NCBI RefSeq assembly: GCF_026151335.1
Contig: NZ_JAMQPP010000012.1
Strand: one strand, 5' to 3'
From: Leptospira_A soteropolitanensis
Lineage (GTDB): Bacteria > Spirochaetota > Leptospiria > Leptospirales > Leptospiraceae
Length of the DNA stretch: 64,000 bases
Shown piece after piece: positions 16,370 to 25,582 of the stretch. A program made the position numbers and the translations under genes. The first letter of the stretch is position 1; the number at the start of each line of letters is the position of its first letter. The notes beneath the pieces are model-generated. The model worked only from the letters and a program-made list of their open reading frames with translations, was not told the origin of the DNA and made no database searches.

Positions 16370-17656
16370 TTAGTCGGGCTCATAGTCAAACCCAGCGATG
16401 TATTTTAGACTTAGTAAAGCTCTTTCGTATTCTACCAATGCATCAATATATTTCAGCCGAGTTTCATTGTATGATCTTGTCGTGTCTAAAAACTCAAGTA
16501 ATGTTGAACCTCCTCCTTTATACGCCAATTCTACAATTTTAACTGCTTGTTGCGATTTTAACAATGAGATCTGACGCATTTGTTCTAAAGCTTCAAATCG
16601 GACTTTGATTTCTTCTTCTGTAATTGCTATTTCCTTGGCTAAATTCAAATACAACTCTTCTCGAAATAGAGCTGCTTGGTTTTTGGCCGATTGACTTTTA
16701 GCTATCTCACCTTGGTTACGTGAAAACACCGGTAATTCCATATTTAATGACATACCATACATATATTGGTTCTGTTGGACCAGTGAATCAAAAAGGATAT
16801 TTACGTTTGGAACAGCATAAGCTTTTTGCAATTTAATATTAGCTAAAGCAACATCTTCAGCATTGGCTAATGCTAGATAATCCGGTCTTCCTCCTGTTGC
16901 TAGTTTTAAAAGTTTATCTGAATCAATTTGTGGTAATAATTTTAAAGAATCTAAATTGCCGGAAAGAACAATATCAATTTCACTTGGATTTAATCCCAAT
17001 ACAACGATTAGTTCATTTTTTAATTTTAGATAATCTACTTGGGCAGAAACTTTTGCTACGGCATACTGGTCTTGTGCTACTTCTGATCGTAGTAATTCGA
17101 GTTTAGAAATATCTTCTTTTTTAAACCTAATTTTGTTAATTTCAACGATGTTAACTAGGTTTTTGTAATTTTCTTCTGCGAGTAGGTATCTTTCGCGTGC
17201 GGCTAACGTTGCAATGAATAAATTGCCAGTTCCTAATGAAATTTTGCGAAGAGACTCTAAAAAAATCAATTCGTCCATCTTTAGTTTTTTGTTAGCTACG
17301 TTGATCCTTTCTTCTCTTTTATTTTCTGTTTCATAAACAAAACCTAAACTAACACCATATTGGTTCCTGTTGGGATCAAATTGTTTTGAAGTTGGATTGA
17401 AGGGCAACACATCGGCCACAATATTGATGAAAGGGTTGGGTCTTAAGCCTGCTGTAATTCGATCGGCTTTGCTGAATTCAATTTCAAATTTTGCGATCGC
17501 CACTTGTTTGTTGTTTTTAATTGCAAATTGAATGGATTCATCAAAATTAAATTCCTTTTTTACTTTTTGTTTTGAGTAAATAGGTAAAGACAAGAATCCA
17601 AATAAAAAAAGAAAATAAATGGATGAATGGAGAATCGATCGATTAATTTTCTGCAT
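16370..17656 (-). CDS. TolC-family outer-membrane efflux protein
   Basis: A 428-residue outer-membrane factor with an N-terminal signal peptide (SSIYFLFLFGFLSLPIYS). It shows the long alpha-helical and Ala/Gln-rich periplasmic hairpins of the family, e.g. VALANIKLQKAYAVPNVNI and the internal repeat of helices at about 40-220 and 240-420. It is the third gene of an efflux operon; its start lies 14 bases inside the end of the pump gene, so translation is coupled. It should provide the outer-membrane duct for the CzcA-like pump. Confidence 0.88.
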   Translation of the reverse strand: MQKINRSILHSSIYFLFLFGFLSLPIYSKQKVKKEFNFDESIQFAIKNNKQVAIAKFEIEFSKADRITAGLRPNPFINIVADVLPFNPTSKQFDPNRNQYGVSLGFVYETENKREERINVANKKLKMDELIFLESLRKISLGTGNLFIATLAARERYLLAEENYKNLVNIVEINKIRFKKEDISKLELLRSEVAQDQYAVAKVSAQVDYLKLKNELIVVLGLNPSEIDIVLSGNLDSLKLLPQIDSDKLLKLATGGRPDYLALANAEDVALANIKLQKAYAVPNVNILFDSLVQQNQYMYGMSLNMELPVFSRNQGEIAKSQSAKNQAALFREELYLNLAKEIAITEEEIKVRFEALEQMRQISLLKSQQAVKIVELAYKGGGSTLLEFLDTTRSYNETRLKYIDALVEYERALLSLKYIAGFDYEPD

Positions 17657-20600
17657 GATTCATTTTTCTTTCTTCATTAAGATAACAAAGTAGGGGGATT
17701 GTAAAATTCCCAATGATAAGAGTGAATAATAATCCACCTACGATGACTGTGGCCATTGGTCTTTGGATATCTGATCCAATTTCATTTGTTAACATGGCTG
17801 GTAGTAAACCAATGATAGCCGTTGTCAGAGTTAAAAATCTAGGGCGGAATTGAATTTCCGAAACATGTAGTAGTATTTTTTTTAGTTCAGCCAAACTTTT
17901 TATTTCTCTATTTGTTTTTTCGTGATTGAAGTTGGAAACAAAGAGAACTCCTCCCATAATTGAAATTCCAAAAAGAGAAATAAGTCCAACTCCAGAGGAA
18001 ACGTTAAAGTGCATACCTCTAAAAAAAAGAAATAATAGTCCTCCGAGCGCTGCAACAGGAATACTCGACATGACCAATAGACTATCAGAAATATTATGAA
18101 ACATGAGGTATAAAATGAATAAAATCAAAGCAAATGTAAGTGGTACTGCTATCATTAATCTTTTACTTGCTCTTGTTAGGTTTTCAAATTGACCTCCCCA
18201 TTCGATTTCCACATCGGAAGGAAGTTTGATTTGTTTGTTTACGATTTTTTTGGCGTCTTTTACGAATCCACCCTGGTCTCTCCCCTCAATATTGATCCAA
18301 ACAGAGACCATCCTATTTCCGTTTTTGCGAGCGATTTTTGCTGGCATTTCTTTTAATTCTAGTTTTGCAACAGAAGATAATGGGTATTTGCTTTCATATT
18401 TACTTTTAATATTGATGTTTCCGATTGAATTAACAGATGTTCTGTATTCTTCTGGATAGCGGACCGTGATATTGTAAATATGGTTGTCTAAATAAAGTTT
18501 ACTAATTTCTTTTCCACCTATCGCCATTTCAGTAATGTCCTGGATATCGGAAAAGTTAATTCCGGCTCTTGCTGCTGCCTCTCTATCAATTGATATCACC
18601 AATTCAGTGTTTGGTCCTTCTTGTTCAATTCCAATTGCAGAGACTCCATCTAACTTCTCCAAAGCGGACTCGATTTCGGTCGCTTTTTGCCAGAGAACAG
18701 AAACATCTCGTCCTGAAAGTTGAATAGAAAGGTCGGCTGCTGATCCAGTCACTGCTTCCGCAACATTGTCAAGAATGGGTTGTGAAAAACTAAATTTAGC
18801 GCCAGGAACTATTTTTTCAAATTTTTCTTTGATTTGTTCAATCATTTCTGATTTTGAGCCAAAGGTTTTCCAATTGGAGTAATCTTCTAATGTGATTAAA
18901 CCTTCAATTCTATTTGGTCCAAATGGATCTGTTCCATCATCATTTCTGCCTGATTGTGTGATGATTACCTTTGCCTCTGGGAATTCACCTACAGCTTCTC
19001 GTAATAAATTGGCTACGTTTGCTGTTCGATCTAAATGAATTCCTGTTGGCAGTTTGCATCTAAAGTTAATGGCACCTTCGTCTAACTCCGGTAAAAACTC
19101 AGTTCCAAGTCCTAAGAAAACTAAAAAAAGGAGTGAGATCACTATGATATAGATTCGTAAAGTAATCTTTTTTGTATGATCTAGAAAATAGCCAAGGAAA
19201 CGAAGGAAGTGGGTTCTTGCTTGTGTGAGAATAAAAAATTCTTTAGTTTTGCGGCGATGTTCTTCATTAAAAAAACGGGAAAAGATGACAGGTAATACCG
19301 TTAAAGAAAAAAGTAGGGCACCAATAAGTGTGAATGCCAATCCAAAGGCCATCGGTTTAAATAATTTTCCCTCCACTCTTTCAAATAGAAAAATTGGGAG
19401 GTAAGCACAAAGAATCACAGAAATTGAGAAAAAGACTTCTTTCTCTGTATGTCCCGAAGATTGAAGAATTATTTCATCTAAGGAAAGTTTCTTTTTCGAA
19501 AGGGACGATAAGGTTATGGTTGCAATGATCCCTTCTATGATTACAATGGAGCTGTCTACAATGATTCCAAAGTCAATAGCACCTAGTGAAAGTAAGTTGG
19601 CAGGGATTTCAACTAGATGCATTAAACAAAATGAAAATAATAAAGAGAAAGGAATAGTAACAGCGACAGCGAGTGCTACTCTGTAATTTCCTAGAAGGAA
19701 AATTAAAACAATCATTACGATTGTAATTCCTTCCATCATGGTTCTAACAACAGTTTTTAAGGTATTGGATACGAGTTCTTCTCTATCATACAGGATTCGA
19801 ATACGTACACCTTTATTTTTTAGAAAACCTTCTAAGTTTTTAATTCTATCTTTTACTAATCGTAATACTTCAGTTGGGTTTTCCCCTTTTCGCATCATAA
19901 TGATGCCTTGCACACCTGAATTGATTTCTTTACCAGGTTTTAATCTGTATCCTAGAATTCCTTTTGGTGGATGCGGTATAACTCTAACCTTCCCAATATC
20001 TTTTACATAAATCGGAATGTCTTTTTTTTCTGTAACAATGATGTTTTCGATATCTTTTTCATTTTCAATAGCACCTAACGCACGCACTGGGATGGCTTGG
20101 TTTCCATGTTTGAAAATGTTTCCACCGGTATTCGCATTGTTTTCTTCGATTGCGAGAACCAAATCACGTAGGAAAACATTATATTTGTCCTGGTTAATCG
20201 GGTTGATTTCGATTTGGTATTCTTTGATGTCACCACCGAACGTAATGACGTCAGCAACACCCTGGATTTGTTGAATTCGAGGTGCTAATTCCCAATCCTG
20301 GATACTTCTTAGTTCCATTGTAGGTAAACCATCTCCCTCCAATGCATAACGTAAAATTTCTCCTACAGGAGAAGTCAATGGACCTAATTCTGGAACTTCA
20401 GTTCCTTCTGGTAATTGTATAGACTTTAATCTTTCGTTGACTTGGTTTCTTGCAAAGTACTCATCCGTGTGATCTTTAAATGTTAAGCGAACTACAGAAA
20501 GTCCGAAGATACTTTGGGATCTAGTTGTTGTTAATCCGGGAATTCCGGTTAATGCACGTTCTAAGGGTATTGTTACTAACTTCTCTACTTCAGAAGAGGC

Positions 20601-20762
20601 TCTCCCATCAAATTTTGTGATAACGATGACTTCTGTATCAGAGACGTCTGGATAAGCATCAATCTTTAGATGTGTAACCGAATAAATTCCAAATGCAGAG
20701 ATCATTAAAAAACAAAACAGTATGACGGGTGAGTTATTGAGTGAAAAGCGGATGAAACCCAT
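17643..20762 (-). CDS. RND heavy-metal-type efflux pump (CzcA/CusA family)
   Basis: A 1039-residue inner-membrane transporter of full family length with 12 predicted helices and two large periplasmic loops. The helix-4 signature DFGIIVDSSIVIIE near residue 400 and the N-terminal IKLDAYPDVSD-like stretch place it in the heavy-metal (HME) branch, which exports Co/Zn/Cd or Cu/Ag ions by proton antiport. The precise metal cannot be read from sequence. The ATG overlaps the adaptor stop (TAATG) and the TolC gene overlaps its 3' end, forming an adaptor-pump-channel operon. The usual adaptor gene upstream has a damaged 5' end, so the complex may not assemble. Confidence 0.93.
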   Translation of the reverse strand: MGFIRFSLNNSPVILFCFLMISAFGIYSVTHLKIDAYPDVSDTEVIVITKFDGRASSEVEKLVTIPLERALTGIPGLTTTRSQSIFGLSVVRLTFKDHTDEYFARNQVNERLKSIQLPEGTEVPELGPLTSPVGEILRYALEGDGLPTMELRSIQDWELAPRIQQIQGVADVITFGGDIKEYQIEINPINQDKYNVFLRDLVLAIEENNANTGGNIFKHGNQAIPVRALGAIENEKDIENIIVTEKKDIPIYVKDIGKVRVIPHPPKGILGYRLKPGKEINSGVQGIIMMRKGENPTEVLRLVKDRIKNLEGFLKNKGVRIRILYDREELVSNTLKTVVRTMMEGITIVMIVLIFLLGNYRVALAVAVTIPFSLLFSFCLMHLVEIPANLLSLGAIDFGIIVDSSIVIIEGIIATITLSSLSKKKLSLDEIILQSSGHTEKEVFFSISVILCAYLPIFLFERVEGKLFKPMAFGLAFTLIGALLFSLTVLPVIFSRFFNEEHRRKTKEFFILTQARTHFLRFLGYFLDHTKKITLRIYIIVISLLFLVFLGLGTEFLPELDEGAINFRCKLPTGIHLDRTANVANLLREAVGEFPEAKVIITQSGRNDDGTDPFGPNRIEGLITLEDYSNWKTFGSKSEMIEQIKEKFEKIVPGAKFSFSQPILDNVAEAVTGSAADLSIQLSGRDVSVLWQKATEIESALEKLDGVSAIGIEQEGPNTELVISIDREAAARAGINFSDIQDITEMAIGGKEISKLYLDNHIYNITVRYPEEYRTSVNSIGNINIKSKYESKYPLSSVAKLELKEMPAKIARKNGNRMVSVWINIEGRDQGGFVKDAKKIVNKQIKLPSDVEIEWGGQFENLTRASKRLMIAVPLTFALILFILYLMFHNISDSLLVMSSIPVAALGGLLFLFFRGMHFNVSSGVGLISLFGISIMGGVLFVSNFNHEKTNREIKSLAELKKILLHVSEIQFRPRFLTLTTAIIGLLPAMLTNEIGSDIQRPMATVIVGGLLFTLIIGNFTIPLLCYLNEERKMNHAEN

Positions 20763-21720
20763 TAGTATCCGAAGCTAAGTCCTTTTAATAAGGTTGAACC
20801 ATGAGAAACAACTTGGTCATTAATTTTAAGTCCTGATAATACTTGAGTATATTCTTCAGTTTCGATCCCTGTTTCCACTTGAATCCTTTGGAATGTGCTG
20901 GCGTCAACACGTTTAAAAATATAACTTGTGTCACCAATTAAGATAATAGATTCGTTGGGAACAGATAACGCTTCTATGTTTTCCAGTTCAACTTGTCCTG
21001 TCCCAAACATACCAGGTTTGAATTGATTGTTAGTATTTTTTGTAACGATCAAAACCTTTACAGTTCGACTGACTGGATCAATCACATCTGAAACGGAATC
21101 GATTCGGGTTTCAAATCGCTCACCAGGGAAAGCTGAAAACTTTATATAAAGCCTGGATTGAATTTTTACTCGATTTAGTTTTGTTTCAGGAATATCTCCT
21201 ACGATCAAAATATTTCCCGGTTTGAGTTTTGATAATTTGTCGATTGGTATTCCTTGCATGCGAAGACGATTTAGGTTTTCTTCCATTGAAGCACCCATTT
21301 GTTGTAGTTGAACTTGGGCATCATTCAATTCTTTACCGGCAGCAGCTTGGTTTTCAACAAGATACTTTAAACGGGAATAGGATTTTTTTGCTCCATAAAG
21401 AGCTGCTTTGCTTTTGAGGTATTCTGAATATATGACGGATTGTTCTTCCGTTTCAAAGTGATAGGAATAATTTGCTTCTTTGGACGAAACGCAAACAACT
21501 GCTATACGAACTGGAATTGAAAGAGCTGCACCTAAATTCCTGTATTCTACATTAGCAAGTGCAATTGTAGATGGGAGGTCTCCTTCCGATTTTTTAATGA
21601 TCTCGCCGTCTTGGATGGAATGGAAACTGGCGATGCGAGGCCGATTTTCTTCAGGTTTTGATTGGCAAGAAATGGAAAAAACAAGACAAAGCAGATTGCT
21701 AGATATTTACGCTTACCAAT
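20762..21720 (-). pseudogene. RND periplasmic adaptor (CzcB/CusB-like), 5' end disrupted
   Basis: The frame ending at 20762 is open back to 21706 and encodes a clear adaptor: SKAALYGAKKSYSRLKYL helical hairpin, KELNDAQVQLQQMG, then the barrel FSAFPGERFETRIDSVSD, DPVSRTVKVLIV and FKPGMFGTGQVEL. There is no usable start before the conserved part; the only common start codon, TTG at 21328, would remove the whole N-terminal half. Upstream, the neighbouring frame encodes a perfect signal (KRKYLAICFVLFF), which joins SISCQSKPEE (lipobox SISC, Cys at 21665-21667) if one T is added to the T6 run at 21676-21681. Even then the first codon would be ATT. I read it as a recent frameshift plus start loss, or a sequencing error. 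Confidence 0.65.
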
Positions 21721-21737
21721 TTCTCTTCTTAGTTAAC

Positions 21738-21758
21738 TTGCCTTCGAAGGGAAGGCAA
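21738..21758. promoter_or_regulatory. Palindrome upstream of the efflux operon
   Basis: Perfect inverted repeat TTGCCTTC-N5-GAAGGCAA located just upstream of the adaptor signal-peptide codons. It lacks a T tract, so an operator for a metal-responsive regulator is more likely than a terminator. No such regulator is encoded beside it. Confidence 0.4.
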
Positions 21759-21973
21759 TCGGAAAAATGATTTTAGTTAATGAAAAAGTTGGATTCTAGA
21801 TAGACCGTCCCTATGGCTCGTTAGTCATTTTGTGGTAATGGCAACAGTTGGTGGCTTGTTCGAAAATTTTAGAATCGAATTTCCTGAGGATTTATAGGAT
21901 TGAGATTTTCACCAATGAAAAACTAAATACTCTCGAAAAATTAGGGAATTTCCATTTACTTTTGCCCGAGGAA

Positions 21974-23125
21974 ATGAGTCTAAATGGGAATTCATTTTCT
22001 GGAGAGAAACATTTGCGATTTTTATCATTTTTTCTTTTTATATTTTTTACCTTTATCTTGATTCAATGCAAAGCTTTCGGAAAGGATCCGGAAGGATCTC
22101 ATCTAGAAAAAATAAAAACATCTACACATTATGACCATACTCGCGAACAATTTGTAAATCGTAGGCCTGACGTCCTGGAAAAAATGAGAGAGAATCAAAA
22201 CTTCTTCTCTCTCTTCTTTAAATTTATGTTTGGTGGAGATAAACACCAAAAACCTGATGTGAAGTTACCCGAAGAAAAACCTGACTTCGAAGAGTTTTTA
22301 AAACCAGACGAAACCATAAAATTTATTTGGTTTGGACATTCTACCTTTCTTGTGAATATAGAGGGAAAACTTTTGTTCTTTGATCCCGTCTTTTCTGAAT
22401 CAGCAGCCCCTTTTAGTTTTATGGTAAAACGATTTCAAGATGCGGTAGTCAAATTGGAAGAATTACCTCCTATTGATTATATTATCATATCCCATGACCA
22501 TTATGATCATCTCGATATGCAGACCATTGAATTTTTTAAATCCACAAATACTAAATTCATCACACCGCTTGGCGTTATTTCGCATTTAAAAGAGTGGGGA
22601 ATCACAGAAGATCGCCTAACGGAGCTAGACTGGTGGCAAAGTGAGGATTTAGGAAAACTCAAAATTGTTTGCACACCGGCCCAACATTTTTCAGGACGGA
22701 GAGGAATGAATGGGAACAAAACTTTATGGTCCTCCTGGACTATCATTGGAGAAAAAGAAAGGTTCTATTTTAGCGGTGATTCGGGGTATGATGTACATTT
22801 CAAAGACATTGGAGATAAATTTGGACCATTTGATCTTACTTTTATTGAAAATGGCCAATACAATCCTATGTGGGAAGCCGTACATGTTTTACCTGAACAA
22901 ACAGCAAAAGCACATTTGGATTTAAAAGGGAAACGTCTTGTTCCTGTCCATTGGGGGATGTTCAACTTGTCTTTACATAGTTGGTATGAACCTGCAGAAT
23001 CATTAGAGAAACAGGCGAAAAATTACAAAATAGATATTCTTACTCCGAAATTTGGACAGATGGTAAAAGTTCGTGAACCTAACCTAATGGAACGTTGGTG
23101 GAAAAAATTCATGCAGTCGGAATGA
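21974..23125 (+). CDS. NAPE-PLD/UlaG-type metallo-beta-lactamase lipoprotein
   Basis: A 383-residue lipoprotein: signal (RFLSFFLFIFFTFILIQC) with acylated Cys, then a metallo-beta-lactamase-fold hydrolase. Ligand motifs are SHDHYDHLD, AQHFSGRR, FSGDSGYD and VHWGMFNLSLHSW. The WFGHSTFLV strand and the FSGR motif are characteristic of the N-acylphosphatidylethanolamine phospholipase D group, suggesting a phospholipid or acyl-ester substrate in the envelope. The start is the Met that begins a proper signal; the frame is open further upstream to a TTG at 21848. Monocistronic by spacing. Confidence 0.85.
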   Translation: MSLNGNSFSGEKHLRFLSFFLFIFFTFILIQCKAFGKDPEGSHLEKIKTSTHYDHTREQFVNRRPDVLEKMRENQNFFSLFFKFMFGGDKHQKPDVKLPEEKPDFEEFLKPDETIKFIWFGHSTFLVNIEGKLLFFDPVFSESAAPFSFMVKRFQDAVVKLEELPPIDYIIISHDHYDHLDMQTIEFFKSTNTKFITPLGVISHLKEWGITEDRLTELDWWQSEDLGKLKIVCTPAQHFSGRRGMNGNKTLWSSWTIIGEKERFYFSGDSGYDVHFKDIGDKFGPFDLTFIENGQYNPMWEAVHVLPEQTAKAHLDLKGKRLVPVHWGMFNLSLHSWYEPAESLEKQAKNYKIDILTPKFGQMVKVREPNLMERWWKKFMQSE

Positions 23126-23244
23126 AAAAGAACGAATTAAAATCTGAATTCAGATTATTTTTTTGTAAAACTCTGAATCATTAGAGATTTTTTATATCCA
23201 AGATTCTTTTTGGTCCACCCCTCCCTTTGAAAGGAGTAGTAGGT

Positions 23245-24132
23245 ATGCTAAAAAGATTTTTTTTAATTTTTCCAACAGTTCTCTGGTCTTTAATCATTTT
23301 CTCTTTGTTTTTGATAGGTTGTGCTTTCAAAGATAAAAACACCGAAAAATCATTGTTTGTTGGAATACTCGGCCTCGTTTCTTCCTTTTCTGAAGAGAAA
23401 AAAACAGCAGAGGAAACAAGTTCAGGATCCTCTGCTGAATTCGAAGTTTTATCGGTGTCAAAAGAATTTGTTTTTGAAAGTGCCAATTTTACTCTTGAAG
23501 GAAAAAATTTAGATACTGCAACAGGAATACAATTGTTTGGTGATGGATTTTCAAAGTTCTTGAAAATCATAGAAGTAAGTAGTTCCAAAATTGTTGTAAC
23601 AGTGTTACATTGTTCGGATTCTCCGTTTGTTGTTTTCCCCTTTGGAGACAAAGGAAATCAACGTCAAATTTCCATTCCTTGTCTTGGTAGTTTTCGTTAT
23701 TCCTTGCGATCGCTTCTCTATGAACAAGGAGTTGGCATTTCTCCATTGCAACCTCAATTCAATCAAAATTCTTTAGAACTTTTGCGGACTTTGGGAGATT
23801 TGGAATTTATTTCAGAACCCGCATTGCCAGAGGGAATTCAAATCAATAAAGAGACGGGGGAAATTTCTGGGATCCCTTTGGAAACAACAGGAAACGAATT
23901 TCGATCGTTTCAAATCGTTCTTCGAGTCAAAACAAATCCCAGTCTTAAAATTGAATCGCAATTGAAAATGATAGTAGTTTCGGAAGAGGAGAAGTTTAAT
24001 CGAACTTGTCGGTCCATTTCACAGACTTCCACTTGTAAAGGACCCTCGCCGCACCTTTGTTCCAATTCCTCAATCTGTTATATAAGCCAATTTGGTTGTT
24101 TGACAGATCCAAAATGTGGATTTTCTGAATGA
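23245..24132 (+). CDS. Lipoprotein with putative Ig (He-PIG) domain
   Basis: A 295-residue lipoprotein with signal peptide and lipobox FLIGC. A region at about 55-130 resembles an IPT/TIG-like strand set (FESANFTLEGKNLDTATGIQLFGDGF). A He-PIG immunoglobulin-like domain follows at about 160-240, with the hallmark LPEGIQINKETGEISGIPL. The last 45 residues are cysteine-rich (eight Cys), unusual for Leptospira lipoproteins and suggesting disulfides outside the cytoplasm. A good ribosome-binding site (AAGGAG) supports the ATG at 23245. Probably surface-exposed; binding role inferred. Confidence 0.75.
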   Translation: MLKRFFLIFPTVLWSLIIFSLFLIGCAFKDKNTEKSLFVGILGLVSSFSEEKKTAEETSSGSSAEFEVLSVSKEFVFESANFTLEGKNLDTATGIQLFGDGFSKFLKIIEVSSSKIVVTVLHCSDSPFVVFPFGDKGNQRQISIPCLGSFRYSLRSLLYEQGVGISPLQPQFNQNSLELLRTLGDLEFISEPALPEGIQINKETGEISGIPLETTGNEFRSFQIVLRVKTNPSLKIESQLKMIVVSEEEKFNRTCRSISQTSTCKGPSPHLCSNSSICYISQFGCLTDPKCGFSE

Positions 24133-24140
24133 AGGCCTTT

Positions 24141-24206
24141 ACGCCAGCGATTGCAGCGGAAATCCTTTCGCAAATGCGAAAGATTGGAGCGAAAAGCGCG
24201 GTCGCA
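24141..24206. ncRNA. Candidate structured element, similar architecture to 7641-7725
   Basis: Three nested helices can be drawn: GCGA (24147-24150) with TCGC (24202-24205), GCG (24156-24158) with CGC (24197-24199), and TTTCGC (24166-24171) with GCGAAA (24176-24181) closed by AAAT. The first internal loop contains TTG/GG rather than GATAG. It lies between two lipoprotein genes on the same strand with no T tract. Folding is by eye and strand is not determined. Confidence 0.35.
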
Positions 24207-24320
24207 TAAAGTAGTGAAACAATGCTGAACCTAGAAGATTGCGAGGCGCCCTTTTTAAAAATTTTAGAACCAACACAATAGAATGGATACCAATTTAAGA
24301 AACAATCATTAGGATTTTCT

Positions 24321-24851
24321 ATGTTAAAACATTTAGTTTGTATTCCCATCATCTCCTTCCTCATGTGGAGTTGTTCGCAAAATAAGGAAGAGGGCCTGAT
24401 CCCCGGCACAAAACTCACCGGTGATGCATTAACTGATGCAGTGGTTCTTTCTATCTTAACCACTCCTAGTTGTCAATATTTGACAAATGAAAACGCAAAC
24501 ACCGCATTTCAAGTCAATGGATCTATTTCCATTTGCAGTGTACAATCTGTTAGTGGGTCACTCACAGTACAAACAGCAGGGACATATGAAGTGACGGCCA
24601 CCTCTGGTAGACAGACACTTACCTCCACTAGTTGTAATTCTAGTCGATTTGATTTCCTTGTTTCCTTAAAAGAGGGGAATACGGAATTATTTAGTTCTTC
24701 TGCATCGGGAGCAAAACAGATTAGTTTAGAATCTGGGAAAACATATAGTATTCAGTCGACAGGGCTTGTGAACCCTTCTGATTACCAATGCCAAGGGAAA
24801 GCTGTAAGTTCAAATATTACGCCTTACCGAATCAATCTCCGTAAACTCTAA
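24321..24851 (+). CDS. Small lipoprotein, unknown function
   Basis: A 176-residue protein with signal peptide and lipobox FLMWSC (Cys18). The mature part is Ser/Thr-rich, beta-sheet in character, with regular TVQTAGTYEVTATSG and ISLESGKTYSIQSTG repeats of the kind seen in pre-peptidase C-terminal or similar beta-sandwich domains. Four further cysteines are spaced to allow two disulfides. A ribosome-binding site AGGA precedes the ATG. I do not recognise the family; an envelope location is well supported. Confidence 0.7.
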   Translation: MLKHLVCIPIISFLMWSCSQNKEEGLIPGTKLTGDALTDAVVLSILTTPSCQYLTNENANTAFQVNGSISICSVQSVSGSLTVQTAGTYEVTATSGRQTLTSTSCNSSRFDFLVSLKEGNTELFSSSASGAKQISLESGKTYSIQSTGLVNPSDYQCQGKAVSSNITPYRINLRKL

Positions 24852-24903
24852 GTTTTTTTTAGGATTTTTTTGTTTTGGCAACAGCGGAAGGTTTCCTTGG
24901 ACT

Positions 24904-24935
24904 TTAGGTAGTTTCCGCAATTGCGGAAATCTACC
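24904..24935. repeat. Long palindrome between lipoprotein genes
   Basis: TTTCCGC-AATT-GCGGAAA flanked by GGTAG and CTACC, giving a stem of about 12 bp with a small mismatch and a 4-base loop. No T tract follows. It could end the upstream transcript by a factor-assisted route or be a dispersed palindromic unit. Confidence 0.45.
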
Positions 24936-24971
24936 ATCGCATTCCTGTTAGTTTGTGGATAAAATGTTCCC

Positions 24972-25511
24972 ATGAGATTATTTGGTGGGTTTATTTTTTT
25001 TCTAGGACGAAAAAAAGGGACTTTTTGGAGATCCGTGTTTTTTCTCTTACTTGGATCTTTTCTGTATTGTACTTCGGTAGATAAAAAAACTTATTTCAAC
25101 GGTTTCTACAAAACATCACAATACCAGCCACACCAACAATTGAGTTATGCAAAAAAATATGGGTATCATTCTGAATGTTTGGTGCTAATGGAAGGACCCG
25201 TTCCCAGTCGGATGGAACCTTGTGCCATTGGAGACCTTCGGTCGGGAAAGGATTTATATCGTGAGACAGAAGTGGAAGTAGCAGGAGATTCTTTTCCTGT
25301 GGATTGGTACATTGCTGGTTATGGATATGGGTTACACGTAAACCAAGAATACTATCAAAGTATTGCATTTTTTACGAGTTATTCACAGAATAGAGGGCTC
25401 CCTCGGTTTTCTCCCTTGTATTACAAACGTGATATATATGGAACAGAAGTAATGCAATATTATTCAAGGTATCCTTATCGAGTTTATCCTTTTTATCCAG
25501 GACGCAGGTAG
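24972..25511 (+). CDS. Tyrosine-rich lipoprotein, unknown function
   Basis: A 179-residue protein with a basic, hydrophobic N terminus and lipobox SFLYC (Cys33). The mature part is very rich in Tyr (over 25 residues), especially near the end (YSRYPYRVYPFYPGRR). No known domain is evident. A GTG further in, directly behind GGAG, is an alternative start but would leave a signal without a positive charge. It is the last of three consecutive unrelated lipoprotein genes. Confidence 0.65.
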   Translation: MRLFGGFIFFLGRKKGTFWRSVFFLLLGSFLYCTSVDKKTYFNGFYKTSQYQPHQQLSYAKKYGYHSECLVLMEGPVPSRMEPCAIGDLRSGKDLYRETEVEVAGDSFPVDWYIAGYGYGLHVNQEYYQSIAFFTSYSQNRGLPRFSPLYYKRDIYGTEVMQYYSRYPYRVYPFYPGRR

Positions 25512-25582
25512 AAGATTTACGATTGACGGAAAGGGAAAATTTAATATTAATTTAGGCAAAAGTTTTAAATTTTTGGAATGCC

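Noticed and set aside
20762..21328. Treating the efflux adaptor as an intact 188-residue protein from the TTG at 21328.
   Set aside because: It would begin in the middle of the helical hairpin, while clearly homologous codons and a lipobox lie upstream in the same frame.
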